A stretch of 45,061 nt of DNA from Corallococcus praedator. GTDB taxonomy: Bacteria > Myxococcota > Myxococcia > Myxococcales > Myxococcaceae. Under the pieces are notes generated by a model. That model was not told where the DNA came from, did not search any database, and saw only the letters and a program-made list of their open reading frames with translations. The stretch's first letter is position 1, and each line of letters starts with the position of its first letter. The stretch is from positions 1 through 45,061 of the forward strand of contig NZ_RAWI01000027.1 of assembly GCF_003612125.1 (NCBI RefSeq). Direction: 5' to 3'. The translations under genes and the position numbers were made by a program. Positions 15,167-24,314 of this stretch are shown here, in pieces.

Positions 15167-17584
15167 ATGAGCAAGGACGGCCGCAAGAAGCAGGATGGGA
15201 AGAAGCAGGGCCAGAAGACGGCCGCCATGAAGACCTACCAGGAGGGAGAGCGCTTCCCGGGCCGTATCGGCAGGACCTGGGAGGAGTCGGAGCCGGCCTT
15301 CCCCGTTCCCCCCACCGCGCCGAAGGACGCGCCCAACATCCTCTATGTCATCCTGGACGACGTTGGCTTCGGCTGGTGTGAGCCCTTTGGCGGCATGATT
15401 CGCACGCCGCACCTGATGCAGCTCGCCCAGCAGGGCCTGCGCTACACGCACTTCACCACCACGGCGCTCTGCTCACCCACGCGCTCCTGCCTCATCACCG
15501 GGCGCAACCACCACTCCGTGGGCATGGCCAACATCACCGAGCTGGCCACGGGCTTCCCCGGCTACAACGGCCGTCAGCCGCAGGACAAGGCCGGCGTGCC
15601 CGCCATGCTCCACCAGTACGGCTACACCAGCTACTGCGTCGGCAAGTGGCACAACACGCCGTCGGAAGAGACGACCCTCGCCGGCCCCTATGATCGCTGG
15701 CCCACGGGGCCCGTCTTCGGGTTCGACCGCTTCTATGGCTTCCTCGGCGGCGACTGCGACCAGTGGAACCCGAAGCTGTTCCTGGACCGCGAAGCAGTGG
15801 ATCCGCCGCGCACGCCGGAACAGGGCTACCACCTGTCCGAGGACCTGGTGGACCGGACCATCAGCTGGATCTCCCAGCACCACTCCGTCCAGCCGACGAA
15901 GCCCTGGTTGACGTGGCTCGCCCTGGGATGCGCGCACGCACCGCACCACGTCGCGCCCGAATGGGCAGACAGATACAAGGGCCAGTTCGACATGGGCTGG
16001 GATGCCTACCGCGAGCAGGTGCTGGCGCGGCAGAAGGAGATGGGCATCCTTCCCCAGGACGCCAGGCTCGCGCCCATGCTGGAGGGCGTCCAGCGCTGGG
16101 ATTCCCTGTCCGCCGACGAGAAGCGCCTCTTCGCGCGCATGGCGGAGATCTACGCCGGCTTCGTCGAACACGCCGACGCGCAGCTCGGCCGCCTGATGCA
16201 GTTCCTGGAACAGACGGGGCAGTTGGAGAACACGCTCGTCTTCGCCTTCATCGGGGACAATGGCTCCTCCGGTGAAGGGACGTTGACGGGCTTGTTCAAC
16301 GAGCAGTCGGTGGCGAACAACGTCCCGGAGACGGTGGCGCAGAACCTGGCGCGCCTGGACCAGTTCGGCCAGCCCAACTCCTACAACCACTACCCGGTGG
16401 GCTGGGCCATGGCGGGAAACGCGCCGTTCCAGCTCTGCAAGCAATACACGCACTTCGGCGGGGTGCGGAATCCCCTCATCGTCCACTGGCCCCGGGGCAT
16501 CCAGGCGAAGGGGGAGCTGCGCACGCAGTACCACCACGTCATCGACATCGTTCCGACCATCCTGGAAGCGATTGGGGTGGAGGCGCCGCGTACCATCAAC
16601 TCCGTGCAGCAGGAGCCCGTCGAGGGCTACGTGATGAACGACTCATTCAACGACGCGAAGGCGCCGTCGAATCACGTCACGCAGTACTTCGAGATGCTGG
16701 GCAACCGGGGCCTGTACCACGACGGCTGGAAGATCGTGACGTACCACGGGCGCAAGCCGTGGGAGAACACGGCGCGCTGGGGCTTCGATGAAGACCACTG
16801 GGAACTCTACAACCTCAACGAGGACCCCACCGAGTCCAACGACCTGATGAAGGGGCGGGACCGGGCGAAGCTGGACGACCCGATGGTGAAGAAGCTCATC
16901 GAACTGGTGGGCATGTGGTGGGCGGAGGCGGGGCGCTACCAGGTGCTCCCCCTGGACGACCGGTTCCAGATCCGCGCACTGGGGCGGCAGGGCCTCTACA
17001 CCGAGCGCGAGCGTCTGACCTTCTACGAAGGCAGCGTGCGCATCCAGGAGTTCGCGGGGCCGGACACCAAGAACCGCTCCTGGGAGATGACGGCGGAGGT
17101 GGAGGTGCCCGCGGGCGAGGCGCAAGGCCCCGTCGTCGTGCTGGGTGGCTCCTCCGCCGGGTGGTCGCTGTACCTCCAGAAGGGCGTGCCGGTGTTCTGC
17201 TACAACTTCCCGGGGCCCGAATACACATACATCCGGGGCACCGCGGCGCTCACGCCGGGCCGGCACCTGCTGCGCTACGAGTTCGAGAAGACCGGACCGG
17301 AGCCCTTCGGCGCGGGCGGCACCGGGCGGCTCTTCGTGGACGGGAAGCAGGTGGCGGAAGGGAGGATTCCGCGAACCGTGTCCGTGGGCTACTCCATGGA
17401 CGAGACCTTCGACCTGGGCTGCGACAAGGGTACGGCGGTGAGCCCCGAGTACCCGTCCAACGCCAGCTTCAACGGCCGTGTCCTCCGCGTGGACTTCGAC
17501 CTCAAGCCGGACTTCCACCCGGACCACGATGACCCGGCCAGGAAGGCCGAGGCGAGATTCCAGCACGAGATGCTGCGGCAGTAG
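15167..17584 (+). CDS. Large arylsulfatase
   Basis: The 805-residue protein has a sulfatase alkaline-phosphatase-like domain with metal ligands in LDDVGFG, the active-site CSPTRS (Cys near residue 102, normally converted to formylglycine), GKWH, and IGDNGSSGEG. It hydrolyses sulfate esters. The C-terminal 200 residues form a beta-rich domain (SWEMTAEVEVPAGEAQG, GRLFVDGKQVAEGRIPRT) usual in long arylsulfatases of about 780-800 residues. There is no signal peptide; the N-terminus is a Lys/Gln-rich stretch, so the location is probably cytoplasmic. ATG 15167 is preferred to the upstream start at 15107, which has no homologous sequence. The ribosome binding site is weak. The formylglycine-generating enzyme is not in the window. 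Confidence 0.93.
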   Translation: MSKDGRKKQDGKKQGQKTAAMKTYQEGERFPGRIGRTWEESEPAFPVPPTAPKDAPNILYVILDDVGFGWCEPFGGMIRTPHLMQLAQQGLRYTHFTTTALCSPTRSCLITGRNHHSVGMANITELATGFPGYNGRQPQDKAGVPAMLHQYGYTSYCVGKWHNTPSEETTLAGPYDRWPTGPVFGFDRFYGFLGGDCDQWNPKLFLDREAVDPPRTPEQGYHLSEDLVDRTISWISQHHSVQPTKPWLTWLALGCAHAPHHVAPEWADRYKGQFDMGWDAYREQVLARQKEMGILPQDARLAPMLEGVQRWDSLSADEKRLFARMAEIYAGFVEHADAQLGRLMQFLEQTGQLENTLVFAFIGDNGSSGEGTLTGLFNEQSVANNVPETVAQNLARLDQFGQPNSYNHYPVGWAMAGNAPFQLCKQYTHFGGVRNPLIVHWPRGIQAKGELRTQYHHVIDIVPTILEAIGVEAPRTINSVQQEPVEGYVMNDSFNDAKAPSNHVTQYFEMLGNRGLYHDGWKIVTYHGRKPWENTARWGFDEDHWELYNLNEDPTESNDLMKGRDRAKLDDPMVKKLIELVGMWWAEAGRYQVLPLDDRFQIRALGRQGLYTERERLTFYEGSVRIQEFAGPDTKNRSWEMTAEVEVPAGEAQGPVVVLGGSSAGWSLYLQKGVPVFCYNFPGPEYTYIRGTAALTPGRHLLRYEFEKTGPEPFGAGGTGRLFVDGKQVAEGRIPRTVSVGYSMDETFDLGCDKGTAVSPEYPSNASFNGRVLRVDFDLKPDFHPDHDDPARKAEARFQHEMLRQ

Positions 17585-17589
17585 AAATG

Positions 17590-17619
17590 CCCCGGGGCAG
17601 GCGTGAGCCTGCCCCGGGG
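17590..17619. terminator. Bidirectional 13-bp hairpin between sulfatase and protease genes
   Basis: Positions 17590-17602 pair perfectly with 17607-17619 (CCCCGGGGCAGGC with its complement) around a GTGA loop. It lies 5 bp after the sulfatase stop and 24 bp from the convergent protease stop. No U-tract is present on either strand. Confidence 0.75.
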
Positions 17620-17643
17620 ATGCGGCACGGGTCCTGTCTTGAA

Positions 17644-20046
17644 TCAGTCCAGGAAGCCGTCGAGCTGGGAGTAGGCCCCCCACTGCTCGGAGTAGATGAT
17701 GCTCCCGGGCACGACACCAGTTCCATGGTCGAGCAGCATGAGCTTGCCCGCCGGAGGCGTCCGATTGATGGACAGCAACTGGCTGCGGCCCTTGTTCCCG
17801 AAATCACCCGCGAGCTGGAGGTCGTTCTGGTCCAACCAGTTCGTCAGGTGCCCCGGCGTGCTCCAGGGCTCCTGATAGACGGCGGTGCCGAGCTGGGTGG
17901 GGGTCACGTTGAGGGCGTAGTCGATCACCATCAGCCGGCCACCAGTCCCGCCGCGATTGATGAACATCACCTGGTCGTGACCCAGCCCACGGAAATCCCC
18001 CACGAGCCGCCGGTCGTCCTCGTCCAGCCAGTCGCTCGACAGCCACGAGGCGCTGGTCCACAGCTCGGAGGCACGCGTGACGCCGCCCAGCACGCCGGTC
18101 GAGTAGTCCACCACCGCCACCTTGCCGCTCTCACCGCTGCGGTTGATGAACATGAGCTGGTCATACCCCAGGCCCATGAAGTCGCCGGCGAGCTGCAGGT
18201 CGTTGGCGTCCATCCATCCGCTCAGCAGCTGGGACTCGCCCCACTCCTCGCGGTAGGCGATGGAGCCGAACCGGCCCGGCGCCGAAGGCGTCTTGAAGTC
18301 CATCAGCATCAGCTTTCCCGTCTGGCCCTCGCGGTTGATGAACATCACCTGGTCATGTCCCCGGTTCGCGAAGTCCCCCACGAACCGCAGGTCCTCGTCG
18401 TCCAGCCAGCCGCCCAGCAGGGTGCTCTCCGAATAGGCCTCATAGCCGACCATCAGCCCCGGGACCTGGGTGGACTTGAAGTCCAGCACCATCAGCCGGC
18501 CCGCGTCGCCACTGCGATTGATGAACAACACCTGGTCGTAGCCCAGGCCCATGAAGTCACCCACGAGCTGGTCATCGTCCTCGTCGATCCACCCGCTCAG
18601 CAGCAGGTGCTGTCCCCACTGTTCCGTGTAGCCCGCCACGCCCGGTGCGGTGAGGCCCCCGTAGTTGACCACCTTCACCTTGGTGCCGGCGCCATCCGGG
18701 TTGATGTACATCACCTGGTCGTACCCCAGGTCCATGAAGTCGCCCTTGAGCTGGATGTCCGAGCCATACTTCACGTGATAGCCCGCCTTCGGATGCCAGG
18801 TGATGGTCCCGCCCTGGAAGTGATTGCGCTTCAGGCCGCTCGGCAGGGTTTGCGTATCGTCCAGCGGGTAGCCCAGCGGGCTGTTCTCATGGCCCAGCTG
18901 CGCATACCGGGTGGCGATCTCCCCCCGGACCTCGTGCGTCCCCACGTCCGGGTGGAAGTAGATGTACCCGAGCTGGTACTCACGGTAGCGCCCGTGGTCC
19001 TTGGCGGCCCCTTCCGCGCTGACAGGCAACCCCAACCGCGTGATCCCGAGGACTCCATACTTCCGGCTCACATAACTGCCGTACATGGAGGTCAGTCCGC
19101 CGATGTCGCTGTCGCTGAGCTCGGCTCGCTGACCGATCTGCACACCGGAGGGAACTGTCTGCGTGGCGGTGAAGAGCGGCAGTCGGTTCTGGGTGTTCGG
19201 GTCGACCTTGGAGCAACTGCTGAAGCGCGAGTAGTGCATGATGGAGCCATAGTCATACGGACTGTTGACGTCCTCCTGCACCTTGTCGAACTCATCCAGG
19301 CAGTCAGCGAAGTTCTGCTCGTGCACCTGGATGAACTGGTCGCGGTCCTTGCGGCTCTGTTCGTGATAGAGGCCGATGGCGTGGCCCAGCTCGTGGAGGA
19401 TGCTCCCGAACGAGCACTCCGGTCCCACCCAGAGGGGCTGCGGATTGGCGACAATGATCCGGCCGGAGAGCCGCCCGACGACGGACTTGCACGTGCTGGG
19501 ATCGTCCGGCAGCCGGATGACAACACAGCTTCCGAGGAAGTCACACTCCGCCTGCCACTTGAAACGGATGACGGTGTACTTCTCCCACTCGGCCATCGCC
19601 GCCCAGACTGCGGGCTTGCGTGACTCGGGGAAGTTATAGGCGAAGGTGTACGTCACCTCTCCGCTCGGCCAGAGGTTGTCGTCGTCGTGGTAGCCCACAC
19701 TGGAAGCGCTCACCCCGGACCGCGCACCGGGCTGCGCATTGCGCAGCCGCTGGCTTTCCGCCTCGACCTGCTCCACCGGCCCCAGCAGGACATCGCCGAA
19801 GGCGACCGCCCAGCCATCCTCCACCCGGTAGTTCACGTCCTGGGGCGTCTTGCTGCGCCCCAACGGCAGGAACGCCGTGCCCCGGACCTCGGGTGTCTCG
19901 GCCTGCGGTTGAACCTCTTCCGCCGGGGTGCTTTCCGGCACCTTTGTCTTCTCATCCTGCCCGCAGCCAGCCCCGACCAGCGACAGCAGGAAGACGCCCC
20001 CAGCCAATGCGCGGGCGCCCCGCGCCCCGCGATGGTTCTTTCCCAT
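17644..20046 (-). CDS. Astacin-like (M12A) lipoprotein metalloprotease with LGFP and six C-terminal repeats
   Basis: The 800-residue protein has a lipoprotein-type signal (hydrophobic 14-26, candidate lipid Cys28, although the lipobox VGAGC is imperfect). The catalytic domain (about 110-320) holds the zinc motif HELGHAIGLYH (His218, Glu219, His222, His228) and the Met-turn SIMHY (Met270). Next come LGFP-like repeats (RLGLPVSAEG, NSPLGYPLDDTQ; about 345-450) that often bind cell-wall material. Then six repeats of about 60 residues follow, each with GDF-x5-G-x-DQ-x3-IN, resembling FG-GAP/VCBS-type blades. The start at 20046 is the last before the signal peptide. It probably cleaves extracellular or prey proteins, but that role is inferred. 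Confidence 0.9.
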   Translation of the reverse strand: MGKNHRGARGARALAGGVFLLSLVGAGCGQDEKTKVPESTPAEEVQPQAETPEVRGTAFLPLGRSKTPQDVNYRVEDGWAVAFGDVLLGPVEQVEAESQRLRNAQPGARSGVSASSVGYHDDDNLWPSGEVTYTFAYNFPESRKPAVWAAMAEWEKYTVIRFKWQAECDFLGSCVVIRLPDDPSTCKSVVGRLSGRIIVANPQPLWVGPECSFGSILHELGHAIGLYHEQSRKDRDQFIQVHEQNFADCLDEFDKVQEDVNSPYDYGSIMHYSRFSSCSKVDPNTQNRLPLFTATQTVPSGVQIGQRAELSDSDIGGLTSMYGSYVSRKYGVLGITRLGLPVSAEGAAKDHGRYREYQLGYIYFHPDVGTHEVRGEIATRYAQLGHENSPLGYPLDDTQTLPSGLKRNHFQGGTITWHPKAGYHVKYGSDIQLKGDFMDLGYDQVMYINPDGAGTKVKVVNYGGLTAPGVAGYTEQWGQHLLLSGWIDEDDDQLVGDFMGLGYDQVLFINRSGDAGRLMVLDFKSTQVPGLMVGYEAYSESTLLGGWLDDEDLRFVGDFANRGHDQVMFINREGQTGKLMLMDFKTPSAPGRFGSIAYREEWGESQLLSGWMDANDLQLAGDFMGLGYDQLMFINRSGESGKVAVVDYSTGVLGGVTRASELWTSASWLSSDWLDEDDRRLVGDFRGLGHDQVMFINRGGTGGRLMVIDYALNVTPTQLGTAVYQEPWSTPGHLTNWLDQNDLQLAGDFGNKGRSQLLSINRTPPAGKLMLLDHGTGVVPGSIIYSEQWGAYSQLDGFLD

Positions 20047-20457
20047 GTTCTTTGTTTCCCTTGTCAATGGATCGCAACAGCCTTCGAGCCACGGGGGATG
20101 CGCTCTGGCATCCGCGCCCTGCTCGGGAGATCCACAGAGCACAAGGCATGCCAGACATGCGCATGCGTGCGGGACCGCGAGGGCGTGATGGGCCTCACTG
20201 CGTCAGGAGCCCACCGCGACGAACACAGAGGTTCGTGCGGACCCATGGGGAAACGTCCATCCAGATGGACTGCCGTCTCGGGTTCAAGACGGTCCCGGTC
20301 CTCCCGGCAGCGCGCTCCGGGGGAGGTGCTTGCGCCAGGCAACCCGTTTGCACCTTCGCGGACCCGCCCGGGCGCTTCACGACTAAACTCCTGGGCGGGG
20401 AGGCCCCGGGCCATGACGGTCCATGGGAGATGCCTCTCCTAGAAGCGGGGGCCGCAC
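20047..20457. other. 411-bp divergent intergenic region
   Basis: This stretch separates the divergent protease and deiminase-like genes, so it must hold promoters for both. I see no convincing gene. It contains a perfect 7-2-7 inverted repeat at 20255-20270 and a nearby hairpin CCGTCT/AGACGG at 20273-20292. I could not assign -35/-10 boxes with confidence. Confidence 0.6.
20255..20270. repeat. Perfect 16-bp inverted repeat, candidate operator
   Basis: GTCCATC and GATGGAC form a perfect 7-bp dyad separated by CA. It lies midway in the divergent promoter region of two exported enzymes, which suits a dimeric regulator. No regulator gene is adjacent. Confidence 0.45.
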
Positions 20458-21741
20458 ATGACGAAGCGGAACGTCTGGATGCTCTGCGCGGGATTGGGCC
20501 TGGGTATCGGTTGCGGGCAGGTCGAGGAAGAGGCGCCCGTGCCTTTCGGGGACCCGGCCCTGCACAGCCAGGAGGAGACGATGGCCTCACTCGCCGCCCG
20601 GTACCAGTGGGAGTGCTACCCGGAGCGCTATGGCTTCACCCCGCCTCGGGAGGTCGTGCGATTCCCCGCCGAGCACGAACCCCAGGGAGAGCTGCTGATG
20701 AGCTGGAATCAACCGGGATGCGGCCATCCGGAACAGCTCGCGCTCATCTTCGCCGCGCTGGAAGGACGCGTCCCGATCCACATCGTCGCGGCGGCTCCGC
20801 TCCACTCGGGGATCATCCAATGCCTGTCCCAGGCGGGCATGACCCGCGCTCAGATATGGGAGCTCGGCCTCGTCCCCTTCAGGGTGGACACTGAGTGGAT
20901 CCGCGACCATGGGCCGGACGCCGTGGTCGGCGCGGATGGGAAGCGGCGCTTCGTGGACACAGTCCTCCGTCCCATGCAGGCCGTCCAGTGCAGCAGCTTC
21001 GACTTCTACGAGCGTTCCGACCGCATCCCCACCGTGCTGGGCGAGTGGTGGGGTGTCCCGGTGGACCGGCCGGCCGTGGTGCTGTCGGGCGGCAACCTGC
21101 TGACGGACGGCGCGGGACGGTGCTTCCGCGCCCGGCGGGAGACCAACGCGCGCAACTGCTTCCCCGTCTGGTGCTATTCGGAGGAGGAGACGGATGAGGC
21201 CATCGGCCGCGCGCACGGCTGCGACGTCGTCACCCTGGAGTCGCTGGAAGGAGGCGTCGTCGACCACATCGACATGTGGATGGCGATGCTGTCCTCCAAG
21301 ACCGTGCTCGTGGGCCGCTACGACGTCCACGACGACGCCATCAACGCGGCCATCCTGGACCGCAACGCGCGGCGGCTGGCGGACCTGGGCTACGACGTCG
21401 TGCGCATTCCCATGCCCACGCCCTACTGCCAGGACGCCGGTGACTCCTGCCTGGGAGACCCCGGGCGCGTCCGGGAGTGCGACGGCACCAACACCCGCGT
21501 CTGGGCCACGTACCTCAACTCCATCCGGCTTGGGGACGTGATGGCCGTGCCCGTGTACCGCTGGGTGCCGGGCTCCCTGGCGTACCGCCATCAGCGCCAG
21601 GAACAGGAGGCCCTGGCCACCTACCAGTGGGCCCTGGACCGCGAGTTCGGCCCAGGCGCGGTGAAGGTGCACCCCATCCCCTCCGACACCGTCATCCCCT
21701 GCCAGGGCGCGCTGCACCGGCTCACGAAGACGTTGCGCTGA
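20458..21741 (+). CDS. Exported agmatine deiminase/peptidyl-arginine deiminase-family lipoprotein
   Basis: The 427-residue protein belongs to the guanidine-modifying superfamily of Porphyromonas-type arginine deiminases and agmatine deiminases. Key residues are visible: WIRDHGP (Asp near the guanidinium site), GGNLLTDG, HIDMWMA (catalytic His) and IPCQGALHR near the end with the likely nucleophile Cys415. The family converts an arginine-type guanidine to a citrulline/carbamoyl product with release of ammonia. It has a short lipoprotein-like signal (hydrophobic 6-18, lipid Cys19 in GIGC), so unlike cytoplasmic AguA it should act outside the cytoplasm. Whether it attacks free agmatine or arginine in proteins is open. 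It is divergent from the astacin gene. Confidence 0.85.
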   Translation: MTKRNVWMLCAGLGLGIGCGQVEEEAPVPFGDPALHSQEETMASLAARYQWECYPERYGFTPPREVVRFPAEHEPQGELLMSWNQPGCGHPEQLALIFAALEGRVPIHIVAAAPLHSGIIQCLSQAGMTRAQIWELGLVPFRVDTEWIRDHGPDAVVGADGKRRFVDTVLRPMQAVQCSSFDFYERSDRIPTVLGEWWGVPVDRPAVVLSGGNLLTDGAGRCFRARRETNARNCFPVWCYSEEETDEAIGRAHGCDVVTLESLEGGVVDHIDMWMAMLSSKTVLVGRYDVHDDAINAAILDRNARRLADLGYDVVRIPMPTPYCQDAGDSCLGDPGRVRECDGTNTRVWATYLNSIRLGDVMAVPVYRWVPGSLAYRHQRQEQEALATYQWALDREFGPGAVKVHPIPSDTVIPCQGALHRLTKTLR

Positions 21742-21784
21742 ACGCGCGCCCTGCTCGCGTGGCCCCGGAGCACGGACGGTCAGG

Positions 21785-21816
21785 CGCCACCGCCTCCCTT
21801 GAAGGAGGCGGTGGCG
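21785..21816. terminator. 13-bp perfect hairpin between convergent genes
   Basis: Positions 21785-21797 pair perfectly with 21804-21816 (CGCCACCGCCTCC and its complement) around the loop CTTGAA. It lies between the deiminase-like stop (21741) and the convergent Cys-rich lipoprotein stop (21827). No U-tract is seen. Confidence 0.72.
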
Positions 21817-21826
21817 GGGGCATCGC

Positions 21827-22183
21827 TCAGGTGCAGGTCTTCGGGTAGCTGGTGTTCGGCAGGCACTGCTTCACCTGCCCGCCGTTGCAGCCGCACCAGT
21901 TCGACGTGCACTGCGAATCGCTGTTGCACGCCGTCCAGTTGCCACACTGCTTCGGGTACGTGGAGTTCGGCAGACACACCCGCGCCGTCCCACCATTGCA
22001 CCCACAGCGGTTGGACGTGCAGTCCGCATCCCCGCTGCACGAGGCCCAGTTCGGCTGGAGCTCGGACTGCACGCTGCCCATCTCCGGCGCCGACGTCACC
22101 CCTTCATCCGAAGCCATGTCCATCCCACCGCAAGCCAGCAAGGGAAGGACCACCAACGCAAGGAACAGGCTCTGACGCTTCAT
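21827..22183 (-). CDS. Small Cys-rich lipoprotein with two tandem repeats
   Basis: The 118-residue protein has a clear lipoprotein signal (hydrophobic 5-16, lipobox LLAC, Cys18). Two near-identical modules of about 37 residues follow, each with CxxDxxCTSNxCGCNGG and then CLPN-x-YPK-x-C. Each has six cysteines and resembles small disulfide knots used as binding modules on the outer surface. I do not know a function. The ATG at 22183 has a strong GGAGGT 6 nt upstream, so it should be well translated; the longer frame to 22531 is rejected because it runs through the AT-rich promoter region and antisense to mutA. Confidence 0.85.
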   Translation of the reverse strand: MKRQSLFLALVVLPLLACGGMDMASDEGVTSAPEMGSVQSELQPNWASCSGDADCTSNRCGCNGGTARVCLPNSTYPKQCGNWTACNSDSQCTSNWCGCNGGQVKQCLPNTSYPKTCT

Positions 22184-22254
22184 GGCATTACCTCCGTGTA
22201 CGGATTGCGTCCCCGGCACCGGACGTGGCGCCTCGGGACGCTCGATCCCTACCA

Positions 22255-22310
22255 AAAGCCGTAAATCATCACAAAACCGCTTAATCATTATTAATTGCAT
22301 TAAATGCGCA
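22255..22310. promoter_or_regulatory. AT-rich patch with two inverted repeats in a divergent promoter
   Basis: This is a markedly AT-rich block for such a GC-rich window. It contains TTAATCATTATTAA (22281-22294, a 5-4-5 inverted repeat) and GCATTAAATGC (22297-22307, a 5-1-5 inverted repeat). It separates the small Cys-rich lipoprotein from mutA and could be a promoter/UP element or regulator site for either. No B12 riboswitch elements were recognised here. Confidence 0.45.
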
Positions 22311-22430
22311 CACTTGCGGACGTCCCCTCCGGCCGGGTCACGGCCCCATTGCCCCACGGCCCCATTGCGCCTATGGGACGGGGGATGGCGTGGCCCGCCG
22401 GATGGCCACTCTCCCCAGCGAGGACGCAGC

Positions 22431-24314
22431 ATGTCGTCAGAGCCTCTCCCCAGCGCCACGGCGTTCCCCCCTCCTTCCGTCGAGGAATGGCGCCGGCTCG
22501 TGGACAAGGACCTGAAGGGCAAGCCCTTCACGTCGCTCCAGTCGCCCCTCGAAGGCGGCCTGTCCCTCCAGCCCCTCTACACGGCCCAGGACGCTGGCGC
22601 GCCCGCTGAGCCGCCGGGCGTCGCGCCCTATGTGCGAGGAACGCAGCCTTTGGGCCACACCGAGGGTGGCTGGCTGGTGTGCCAGGAGTACGCCGGACCG
22701 GACGTGACGCAGACGGCCGAAACCCTCCGCACCGACCTGGAGCGTGGTGGCCAGGGCGTCTGGCTGCTGCTCGACGCGCCGCACGGCGTCGACGTGAAGG
22801 ACGCGGCGGCCCTGGAGCGCCTGCTGGCGCACGTGCCGTTGGAGCGCACGCCCGTGCACTTCGAGCCGACCACCGACCTGCTTGCCCCCTCCACGTTCCT
22901 ATTCCAGGTGGCCCAGAAGGCCGGTGTTCCGAAGCAGGCCCTGAAGGGCAGCCTGGGCGTCGATCCCGTGGGCGCCCTGGCGCGGCTGGGCACGGCGAAG
23001 GTGGACGTGGCCGCGACCCTGGCGAAGGCCGCCCCCCTGGTGACGTCGCTGCTCAAGGACGCCCCGGGCCTGCGCGCGCTGCTCGTGTCGTCGCGGGCCT
23101 GGGCGGACGCGGGCGCCACGTCCGTGCATGAGCTGGCGTGGACCCTCGCCACCGGCGTGGAGTACCTGCGCGAACTGGAGCGCGCGGGGGTGTCACCCGG
23201 GGACACGGCGCGCTCGATGCAGTTCGCCCTGTCCGTGGGCGGGCAGTTCTTCCCGGAGATCGCCCGGCTGCGCGCGGCGCGGCTGCTCTGGTCCAAGGTC
23301 GTCGCCGCCTCCGGTGGCGCGCCGGAGTCGCAGGCCATGGCGCTGCATGCGCGCACCGCCAGCGCCACCAAGACGCAGCGCGACCCGTGGGTGAACATCC
23401 TGCGCGCCACCGCGGAGTCCTTCGCCGCCGTCCTCGCGGGCGCGGACAGCGTGAGCACGTCCCCCTACGACGAACCCCTGGGCACGCCCGACGAACAGGG
23501 TCGCCGGCTCGCGCGCAACACGCAGCTCATCCTGCGCGACGAGTCCAGCCTCAACCGCGTCGCGGACCCCGCGGGCGGCAGCTACTACCTGGAGCAGCTC
23601 ACCGACGACATCGCGCGCGCGGCCTGGGCGGAGTTGCAGCGCATCGAGGCGCTGGGCGGCATCACCCAGGCGCTCGTGCAGGGCGACGTGGCCCGCGTCC
23701 TCACCGAGACGCGCGCCGCGCGCGACAAGGCCGTGCGCACCCGCAAGCTGCCCATCGTGGGCGTCAGCGAGTTCCCCCACCTGACCGAGGCCCCCGTGCA
23801 GCGCGAGGCCCACGCCGCCGCGCCCGTGCAGGGCGAGGGCGTCGTCGCGCCGCCGCGCCCCTTCCGCTTCTCGGAGCCCTTCGAGTCCCTGCGCGACGCG
23901 AGCGACCGCCACCACGCGGCGCACGGCGTCCGGCCCCGCGCCTTCATGGCGAACCTGGGCACGGTGGCGGAGCACACCGCGCGCTCGACGTGGATCTCCA
24001 ACGTGCTGGCCGTGGGCGGCATCGAAGCGGATGAGCACCGGGGCTTCCCGGACGCGGCCGCTGGCGCTGAGCTGTTCGCGAAGTCGGGCACGTCGCTCGC
24101 CGTCATCTCCGGTCCGGACGCGCTCTATCCGGAAGCCGTGCCCGCGCTCGTCGCGGCCTTGAAGGCGAAGGGCGCGCGCACGGTCGCCGTCGCGGGCCGT
24201 CCCGGTGAGCACGAGGCCGCCTTCCGCGCGGCCGGTGTCGATCTCTTCCTCTACGCGGGAGCGGACCTGTTCCAGCTCCTGAAGACGCTGCACCAGCAGC
24301 TGGGAGTCGCCTGA
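22431..24314 (+). CDS. mutA: Methylmalonyl-CoA mutase small (beta) subunit
   Basis: The 627-residue protein is the non-catalytic partner of MutB. It has the mutase TIM-barrel fold ([17 protein letters not shown] at the start, [29 protein letters not shown] in the middle) and a degenerate C-terminal B12-like domain (about 500-627: [20 protein letters not shown]) lacking the DxHxxG cobalamin motif, as expected for this subunit. With MutB it interconverts succinyl-CoA and methylmalonyl-CoA in the cytoplasm. ATG 22431 starts the homologous sequence; AGGA lies upstream. Its stop overlaps the mutB start by one base (TGATG), so the subunits are translationally coupled. Confidence 0.93.
   Translation: MSSEPLPSATAFPPPSVEEWRRLVDKDLKGKPFTSLQSPLEGGLSLQPLYTAQDAGAPAEPPGVAPYVRGTQPLGHTEGGWLVCQEYAGPDVTQTAETLRTDLERGGQGVWLLLDAPHGVDVKDAAALERLLAHVPLERTPVHFEPTTDLLAPSTFLFQVAQKAGVPKQALKGSLGVDPVGALARLGTAKVDVAATLAKAAPLVTSLLKDAPGLRALLVSSRAWADAGATSVHELAWTLATGVEYLRELERAGVSPGDTARSMQFALSVGGQFFPEIARLRAARLLWSKVVAASGGAPESQAMALHARTASATKTQRDPWVNILRATAESFAAVLAGADSVSTSPYDEPLGTPDEQGRRLARNTQLILRDESSLNRVADPAGGSYYLEQLTDDIARAAWAELQRIEALGGITQALVQGDVARVLTETRAARDKAVRTRKLPIVGVSEFPHLTEAPVQREAHAAAPVQGEGVVAPPRPFRFSEPFESLRDASDRHHAAHGVRPRAFMANLGTVAEHTARSTWISNVLAVGGIEADEHRGFPDAAAGAELFAKSGTSLAVISGPDALYPEAVPALVAALKAKGARTVAVAGRPGEHEAAFRAAGVDLFLYAGADLFQLLKTLHQQLGVA

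Noticed and set aside
17587-19623. Plus-strand frame of 678 codons opposite the astacin gene
   Set aside because: The repeat-like translation merely mirrors the repeats of the sense gene.
20062-20067. Perfect TTGACA (minus strand) just upstream of the astacin start
   Set aside because: No -10 element lies at the right distance downstream; the next possible place falls inside the coding region.
22184-22430. Possible cobalamin riboswitch before mutA
   Set aside because: I looked for a B12 box and the long structured leader; neither is recognisable, and the gap of about 247 bp is shared with a divergent gene.
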